Shown piece after piece: positions 57,990-64,000 of a stretch of DNA of 64,000 bases (positions are counted from its first letter, which is position 1; the number at the start of each line of letters is the position of its first letter). A program made the translations under genes and the position numbers. The notes below the pieces were generated by a model that saw nothing but the letters and a program-made list of their open reading frames with translations, did not search any database and was not told the DNA's origin. The DNA is from Sciurus carolinensis. Taxonomy: Eukaryota > Chordata > Mammalia > Rodentia > Sciuridae. The DNA lies in the NCBI RefSeq assembly GCF_902686445.1, contig NW_025920104.1, positions 3,224,001 through 3,288,000 of the forward strand, read 5' to 3'.

Positions 57990-60540
57990 TCAACATATAA
58001 TCTTGTTATTGCTTAGCAGTTCCAGGAAATTGTGTATTCTTTGTGTTTTTTTATTTTTACATTTAAAATCATTAATCAGTAAACATTGATAGTTTTATTT
58101 TTTCCTTTGCAATCTTTATATCTTCATACCATTTGTTTCAGTGTAACTTGTGAATTTCTAATGTATCTTCTGATATGAAGGAACATTCATACCTTGCTAT
58201 TGTTCTTAATAAAGTTATTTTCTCAATGTTAAATATGTTAACTAGCAGTTTTTTGGTAGATGTTCTTCATCAAATTTAATAAGTTCCTTATTCATAATTT
58301 ATGGAGAGTTCTTTTATGGTGTTGGATATTGGCAAATGATTTTTCTGCAACTATTAAAATGAGTTAAGGATTCTCCTTTCAGCTGTTTTATGAGAACATT
58401 GCTGTAATCAGTTTTCACATGTTCAACCAGCCTTCCATCCTTGGAGTAAATCTTACTTAATTGTGTATATAATTCCTTTCATATATTGATTTTTTCACCC
58501 ATATTTTAAAAAATTGGTGAATTATAATTTGTGCATGATGGGATTTGTTGTTGTATATTCATATATGCATATAATATATTAGTGTAATTTGGTCAATATC
58601 CCTCACTAGCAAATCCCTTGCCCCTCACTTCCCAGTCCTTGATCCCTTTTCTCTAATGACCTTCCTTTGATTTTTCGGAGGTTCCCCCTCCTCCACTTTT
58701 TCTTTCTTTCTTCTCTAGCTTCTGCATGTGAGAGAGACATATGACCCTTAACCTTATGAGTTTGCCTTATTTCACTTAATATAAGTGTCTGGTTCCATTC
58801 TTTTGAATAAATACTGAGGTGTGGTATAGCTGGGTCATGTGCTGGTTCCATGCCTAGTCTTCTAAGGAAACTTTATACTGATTTCCACAGTGGTTGTACT
58901 AATTTGCAATCCCACCAACAGTATAAAATGTTCCTTTTTCTCTGCATCCTCTCCAGCATTTATTATTATTTTTGTTCTTGATGACTGCTATTCTGACTGG
59001 TGTGAATGAAATCTCAGTGTAGATTTGATTTGCATTTACCAAATTGCTAACGATGTTGAACCTTACTTCTTATATTTTTTGGTCATTTGTATTTCTTTTT
59101 TTGATAAGTGTCTTTAATTCATTTGCCCATTTATTAATAAGATTATTTGGTTTTTGGGTGTAAAGTTTGGATGTGTTTTTTTTTTTAGTGTCAAGTCTTT
59201 AAATAGTCTAGATATTATTTATCAGAAGAGTAGCTAGCAAACATTTTCACCCATTGTTTAGGTTCTCTTCACATTCCTAATTGTTTCCTTTGCTGGGAAG
59301 AAGGCTTTTAATTTGATGCTGTCCTATTTCTTAATTCTTGGCATTATTTCCTCTGCTTTTGGGGTCCTATTGCAAAAGTCATTGCCTGTGCCTATAAGCT
59401 GAAGTATTGACTGTGTTTTATTCTAGGAGTTGCATACTTTCTTGAACCCACAGCCTTTTTACCATGTGCCATACCAGTAGTTACACCCACCTACCCTGAT
59501 TTTGTTGTGGATTTTGTTGGATTCTGTTTTGTTCTCATGAGAGAAACTGGACAAATTTCCTTTGTTGTAATATCTGACTTGGGTATTAGGATGATGCTTT
59601 CCTCAAAGGATGAGTTAGGAAGCATTCCCTCTGCTTCTGTTTCTTGGTAGACATTGTAGAAATTGGTATTTCTTTATTGAATATTTAATAGAACTCACCA
59701 GTGAAACCATCTGAATCTGAAGTTTTGTTTTTGGAAGATACTGTTAATTCACATACTTGTACAGATCTATTGAGGTTATTTCTCCTTGTATGCATTTTGA
59801 TAGATTGCATTTTTTAAAGTATCAATCTAAATAAAATTTGTATATTTAGTGCTGTGTATGATATTATTTTACTGTTAATGTCCATGATCATTAGTTCTGA
59901 GACTTGTTTCATTTGTGATGTAATTTGTGACTCCTCTCTTCTTGGTTAGCATGGTGACAGGTTTTTCAACTTTTATTGATCTTGACAAAGAAGTTTTGGG
60001 TTTTGATATCTTTTTCTCTCATCTGTTGATTTCCCATTTCATTGATTTCTCTTTTTTAAGTTTTATATTTTATACTTGTAGATGAACAGAATGCCTTTAT
60101 TTTATTTTCTTTTATTATTTTTATGTGGTGTTAAGGAATGAACTCAGTACTTCACACATCCTGGGCAAGTGCTCTACTACTGAGCTATATCCTCAGCACC
60201 ATTTTCTTGGTTTCTGATCTTTTAATTCTATCTACATGGTGTAGGTTTATTTTGCTCTTCTTTCTCTAGTTTCTCAAGGTAGAAGTTTATATTTTGATTT
60301 TAGATCTTTTTAAATTGATGCATTTATTGCTCTAAATGGTCCACATCCTTGATTTCATGGCACCTCTCCAATTTTTATAATTTGCATTTTAATTTTTATT
60401 CAACTCAAAGTATTTTTAATTTCTCTTGAAACTTCTTTTTTGACATGTTATTTATGTTCAATTTCCAAATTGTTTGGATTTTTTCCAGTGAATATTTTTG
60501 TTAGTGATTTCAAGTTTAATTCCATTTTGGTTTGAGAGTA
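57990..60540 (-). mobile_element. L1 remnants, antisense, interrupted by a SINE
   Basis: From about 58,540 the antisense 3' UTR is followed by C-terminal ORF2 (GCTGGGTCATGTGCTGGTTC, CAATCCCACCAACAGTATAA near 58,900), then connection and RT segments (TTTTGGGGTCCTATTGCAAA near 59,357, ATTAGGATGATGCTTTCCTC near 59,586, and the TTGATCTTGACAAAGAAGTT region near 59,975). An older antisense L1 piece lies at about 58,200-58,500. A fragment of reversed ORF2 C-terminus can be translated on the minus strand at 58,606-58,851. All frames are broken. Confidence 0.8.
60077..60200 (-). mobile_element. ID-type SINE, antisense, in L1
   Basis: GTAGATGAACAGAATGCCTT and a T-rich tail are followed by GGCAAGTGCTCTACTACTGA and CCTCAGCACC, the reverse complement of a squirrel-type ID element. 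Confidence 0.85.
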
Positions 60541-60579
60541 TGCTTTGTGTTTTTTTTCATTCTTTTAAGTGACCTCATT

Positions 60580-60668
60580 TTCTTTTTTATGTGATGCTGG
60601 GTAGCAAACCCAAGGGACTTGTGCTTGCTAGCTAAGTGCTCTAGCATTGAAGCATAACACAGGCCCCA
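60580..60668 (-). mobile_element. ID-type SINE, antisense, degraded
   Basis: GTGATGCTGGGTAGCAAACC and CTAAGTGCTCTAGCATTGAA, ending in ACAGGCCCCA, are a diverged antisense ID. Confidence 0.78.
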
Positions 60669-61309
60669 GCACATGGTCTTTCTTGGTAAATGTTCCATTT
60701 AAGCTTCTGAAGAATGTGTGTATTTTACTTTTGATGATGAAGTGGTCTATAAAACTTACTTCCTTCACTATAGGTTTCATTGTAAAATTCCCATTTGGTT
60801 CTTTTTTATAATTGCTTCCTTACTGAGAAAGTCTGTTTTCACTTAAGAGTGTCTGCCCTTACTTCTTGGAATATTGTCATAATATCTTCTTTAAAGGCTA
60901 TTTTGCATAGTTCCAACACATGAGTCATTTGGTGACCACTCCCTCCTCTGGTCAAAGAGAACTGGCTTGAGACTTTGGTGTGTGTGCATGCCATTGGCAG
61001 TTCTCCTTCATTGAACCATTGTAATACCAAGCTGGGATATAGGAGAGACAGAATAAAATTCCACACGGATGTCACACTAGATTTCCCATCTGGTTCTAAG
61101 ATACTTATGTCTGCTATGTGTAGCCACATTTCAGAGCTTTTTATAGAGTTGTTCTGCATATTTCAGTCCAGGCATCTTGTTGTAGTTTTGGGGATAGAAA
61201 GGATAAAGTGTGCTTATTACATCTTTCCAGGAGTCCATATCCTCACTTTCTTGTAAAACAGATTATGTGATCTCCTTTGGTAAGTAGGTATTTTTATTAG
61301 AAATAGCAA
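60669..61309. other. Intron-like sequence, no gene recognised
   Basis: Two overlapping open frames on opposite strands at 60,839-61,256 have no known motif and are probably chance. The sequence may include further decayed L1. Confidence 0.45.
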
Positions 61310-62790
61310 CTTTTTATTTTAAATTTTTAAAAAAATTTTACAGACTGCATTTTGATTCATTGTACACAAATCAGTACATCATTTCATTTCTATGGTTGTA
61401 CATGAAATAAATTCCTACCAGTTGTGTAAGCATACATGTACATAGGGTAAAGATGTCTGTCTCATTCCACTATTTTTTTTAATTTTCTCCCCTCCTGTCA
61501 TAATCTAAATTCTGCATAATCTAAAGTCCATTCTTCTCTCACTGCCCCCCATAATCCCCATTATATATCATTTTCCACTTATCAGTGGAAACATTCAACC
61601 TTTGGTTTATTGGGATTGGCTTATTTCACTTAGCATGATATTCTCCAATTCTATCCATTTGTTTGCAAATGTCATAATATTATTCTTCTTTATGGCTGAA
61701 CCATACTCCATTGTGTATATATACCAGTTTCTTTATCCATTCATCTGTTGAAGGGCATCTAGATTGGTTCCACAATCTAGCTATTGTGAATTGAACTGCT
61801 ATGAACCTTGATCTGGAAGTGTTACTGTAGTATACTAATTTTAAGTCCTTTGGGTATAAACTGAGGAGTGGGATAACTGAGTCAAAAGGGGAGTCCATTC
61901 CAAGTTTTCTGAGGATTTTCCACACTGCTTTCTAGAGTGGCTGCACCCATTTGCAGCTCCACCAGCAATGTAAAAGTGTGTCTTTTTCCCCACATCCACA
62001 CCAACATCTATTATTGTTTGTGTTCTTGATAATAGTCATTCTAATTGGAGTAAGATAAAATCTTAGAGTTGTTTTAATTTCTGTTTCTCTAATTTCTAGA
62101 GATGTTGAACATTTTTTCATATATTTATTAATCACCTATATGTCTGCTTATGTAAAATGTCTGTCCAGTTCCTTGGTCCATTTATTGATTGGGTTCTTTG
62201 TATTTTTGGTGTAAAGTTTTATAAGTTCTTTATAAATTTTGGAGATAAGTGCTCTATGTGAAGTATGTGTAGAAAAGATTTTCTTCCACTCTGTAGGCTC
62301 TCTTTTCACATTATTGATTGTATCCTTTAGTGAGAAAAAGCTTTTTGTTTGAGTCCATCCCATTTATTGATTCTTGCTTTGATTTCTTGTGCTTTGGGAG
62401 TCTTGTTAAGGAAGTCTGATCCTAAGCCGATATGATGAAATTCAGGTCTACTTTGTCTTCTATTTGATGCAGCATCTCTGGAATAATTCCTAAGTCCTTG
62501 ATGCATTTTGAGTTGAGTTTGATCTAGGGTGAGAGATAGAGGTTTAATTTCATTTTACTGCATGTGGATTTACAGTTTTGCCAGCACCATTTGTAGAACA
62601 GGCTATCTTTTCTCCATTGTATGTTTTTAGCTCCTTTGTCTAGTATGATGTAACAGTATTTATGTGAGTTCATCTCTGTGTCTTCTTGTATGTACCATTG
62701 GTATGCCTATCTATTTTGGTGCCAATACCAACCTGTATTTGTTGCTATTGTTCTGTGGTATAGTTTAAGGTCTGGTATTGTGATACCTCC
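61310..62790 (-). mobile_element. 5'-truncated LINE-1, antisense
   Basis: Read on the minus strand this is the last ~1.45 kb of an L1: ORF2 from the segment near GACCTTAAACTATACCACAG, through the [19 protein letters not shown] cysteine-rich motif of the C-terminus, to the 3' UTR containing GTGTACAATGAATCAAAATG and the poly-A end near 61,320. It is less decayed than the other L1 pieces but still has frameshifts (frames at 61,680-61,925, 61,932-62,135 and 62,148-62,363). It belongs to the same lineage as the sense L1 at 9,880-14,745. Confidence 0.9.
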
Positions 62791-62840
62791 TTTTTTTGTG
62801 GTGCTGGGGACTAGAACCCTGGGCCTTGTGTATACAATGC
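62791..62840 (-). mobile_element. Truncated ID SINE fragment, antisense
   Basis: TTTTGTGGTGCTGGGGACTA then GAACCCTGGGCCTTGTG is the antisense box B part of an ID or B1-ID SINE. It ends about 48 bases before the downstream RANBP2-type exon. Confidence 0.7.
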
Positions 62841-62888
62841 ATAAGTCAGTATTTAAAGGCATATTATTTTGTTACTTCCTCTGTGCAG

Positions 62889-63093
62889 AAATTCCAGAGT
62901 GGGAAAATAACTAGCACAACTGACAGTGTGTATACAGGTGGGATTGAAGTAACTGTAGCATTTTTCTGTAAATCTGAAGAACCTGATTCTATTACCAAAC
63001 CTATTAGTTCATCATCTGTTTCCTCTGGAACTGTGGACAAACCTGTAGATTTGTCTACTAGAAAGGACACTGATACAGAATCTACAAGCCAAG
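62889..63093 (+). pseudogene. RANBP2: RANBP2 (Nup358) exon downstream of IR2, open frame intact
   Basis: The translation includes [30 protein letters not shown] and [20 protein letters not shown]. It matches the RANBP2 segment that follows IR2 and precedes the last Ran-binding and cyclophilin-like domains. The acceptor TTCCTCTGTGCAG ends at 62,888 and the exon starts in phase 0, as needed to follow the exon at 56,025-56,224. The donor CAAG then GTAATAC is at 63,094, giving a phase-1 end (codon for Gly split). There is no internal stop over 205 bases. The local sequence is variable between mammals, so this exon alone does not tell gene from pseudogene. I class it with its neighbour because that one has lost its donor. 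Further exons should lie beyond the window. Confidence 0.82.
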
Positions 63094-63404
63094 GTAATAC
63101 TTAATGTGTGTCTATAATCATGTATTACATAAAAGTACACCTGTATGTTTGAGAAGATATGAAGGGGCATAAGATATATGCAGTTCTAATAAGGAAAGTC
63201 ATACTGCCTTGTCAACAAAGAAAAACATATATCTTTATTGTTAGTCTTATGATTACAGGTATTACATAGTAGTGTGACTCTTGACCTGTTTGCCTGAACA
63301 TAAAATATGATAGTTTACTTACATGGTGACTTTCTTTGTGATAATATTTTTATTTTAGTATTGCTTAATGTACTAAGGATTGTACCAGGCATGGCTTAAC
63401 ACAT
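63094..63404. other. Start of the next RANBP2-type intron
   Basis: AT-rich sequence after the GTAATAC donor, with no recognised feature. Confidence 0.5.
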
Positions 63405-63535
63405 CCACAGTAATTTATTTTATTCTGAGACAGAGCCTTGCTAAGTTGCTGAGACTGGTCTTGAACTGGTGTTCTTTCAGCTTCAGTTTCCTGTATTGCT
63501 GAGATTATAGGCATGCATCACCACACCTGACTGTA
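63405..63535 (-). mobile_element. B1-type SINE, antisense
   Basis: GAGACAGAGCCTTGCTAAGT, GAGACTGGTCTTGAACTGG and GAGATTATAGGCATGCATCA are the reverse complement of a B1 monomer. Confidence 0.88.
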
Positions 63536-63536
63536 T

Positions 63537-63541
63537 TTTGT

Positions 63542-63580
<39 letters not shown>
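63537..63580. repeat. (TG)n microsatellite
   Basis: About 20 nearly perfect TG repeats directly after the antisense B1. Confidence 0.95.
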
Positions 63581-63581
<1 letters not shown>

Positions 63582-63584
63582 CTG

Positions 63585-64000
63585 TGTGTATTCTTAACTG
63601 ATTTTGGTAGTAAGATGATACTGGCTTTGTAGAATGAGTTTGGAAGAGTTGTTTGTCTTTCAGTTTTATAGAATAATTAAAGGAGCATTGGTGGTATTTA
63701 ACTAATCTTTGAAATTCAACTGTGAATTCTAATCCTGGGCTTTTCTTTGTTAGGAGACTTTATTACTACATATGGATTGCATATGCATATGGAATTTCAT
63801 TATTTGTTGTTGATCTGTTTATACATTTTATATTCTCATGTTTCAATTTCAGTAGGTTATTTGTGTCTAGAAATATGTCCATTTCTTGTAGATTTTACAG
63901 TTTATTGGTTAGAAATCTTCCAAATATTCCCTTATGATCCTCTGGATTTCATTAGTATCTATTGTAATATATATCTCTTTTCAACTTTAATTTTATTTTG
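63585..64000 (-). mobile_element. L1 ORF2 fragment, antisense, runs off the window
   Basis: TAGTAAGATGATACTGGCTT, GTAGAATGAGTTTGGAAGAG, TGTGAATTCTAATCCTGGGC and ATGTCCATTTCTTGTAGATT follow the antisense L1 RT region in order. It is strongly diverged. Confidence 0.75.

Larger units (their letters stand above)
56225..62888 (+). other. Intron-like interval between the two RANBP2-type exons
   Basis: About 6.7 kb made mostly of antisense L1 pieces, antisense ID SINEs and one short tandem duplication. Its right end is a normal acceptor (CTTCCTCTGTGCAG). Its left end lacks GT. No additional RANBP2 exon is recognised inside. Confidence 0.65.

Noticed and set aside
60839..61256. Overlapping 106- and 93-codon frames on opposite strands as possible exons
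   Set aside because: They mirror each other within a repeat-rich intron and contain no recognisable domain or flanking splice signals in register.

Overview
This is mammalian nuclear DNA, almost certainly from a squirrel-family rodent (ground squirrel, marmot or relative). The evidence is the repeat content: tRNA-Ala-derived ID SINEs, B1-ID composite SINEs, ID copies with the squirrel-type tail, and LINE-1 copies whose 3' ends read as I remember from sciurids. No complete protein-coding gene is visible. Nearly all open frames are chance frames in repeats.

Layout. 1-9.9 kb: unique, gene-free sequence with scattered SINEs, a MIR and an older repeat. 9.9-14.7 kb: one long, decayed LINE-1 on the + strand. 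14.75-22.87 kb: a 28-bp minisatellite (array 1) split by a defective ERVK/betaretrovirus-like provirus (18,400-22,190) with two LTRs and a 6-bp target duplication. 22.9-26.07 kb: unique sequence, a CT microsatellite and possible LTR-type repeats. 26.07-39.03 kb: a ~13-kb G-rich minisatellite of ~23-bp monomers (array 2), organised as about four higher-order copies of ~3.0-3.2 kb. 39.0-42.6 kb: unique sequence. 42.6-51.05 kb: a ~61-bp AT-rich array (array 3) that passes into a ~32-bp array (array 4). The 61-mer looks like a diverged dimer of the 32-mer. 51-54 kb: unique sequence with SINE and old L1 fragments. 54.05-54.66 kb: an isolated CpG island. 56.0-63.1 kb: two exons recognisable as RANBP2 (Nup358) IR2-region exons. 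They are separated by a repeat-filled ~6.7-kb intron and followed by more antisense L1.

The RANBP2-like exons keep the expected splice phases and reading frame. However, the first has lost its GT donor (AT in its place), carries a poly-T/poly-Phe expansion, and differs at residues I remember as conserved. I read this as a duplicated, probably dead copy on the + strand that continues beyond base 64,000.

The most unusual aspect is the concentration of about 30 kb of tandem minisatellite DNA, of at least three unrelated sequence families, within 37 kb. One array has nested periodicity (23 bp, ~0.7-0.8 kb, ~3.2 kb) and degenerate telomere-like TTAGGG blocks. All identifications are by eye and memory. 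No alignment or database search was run.
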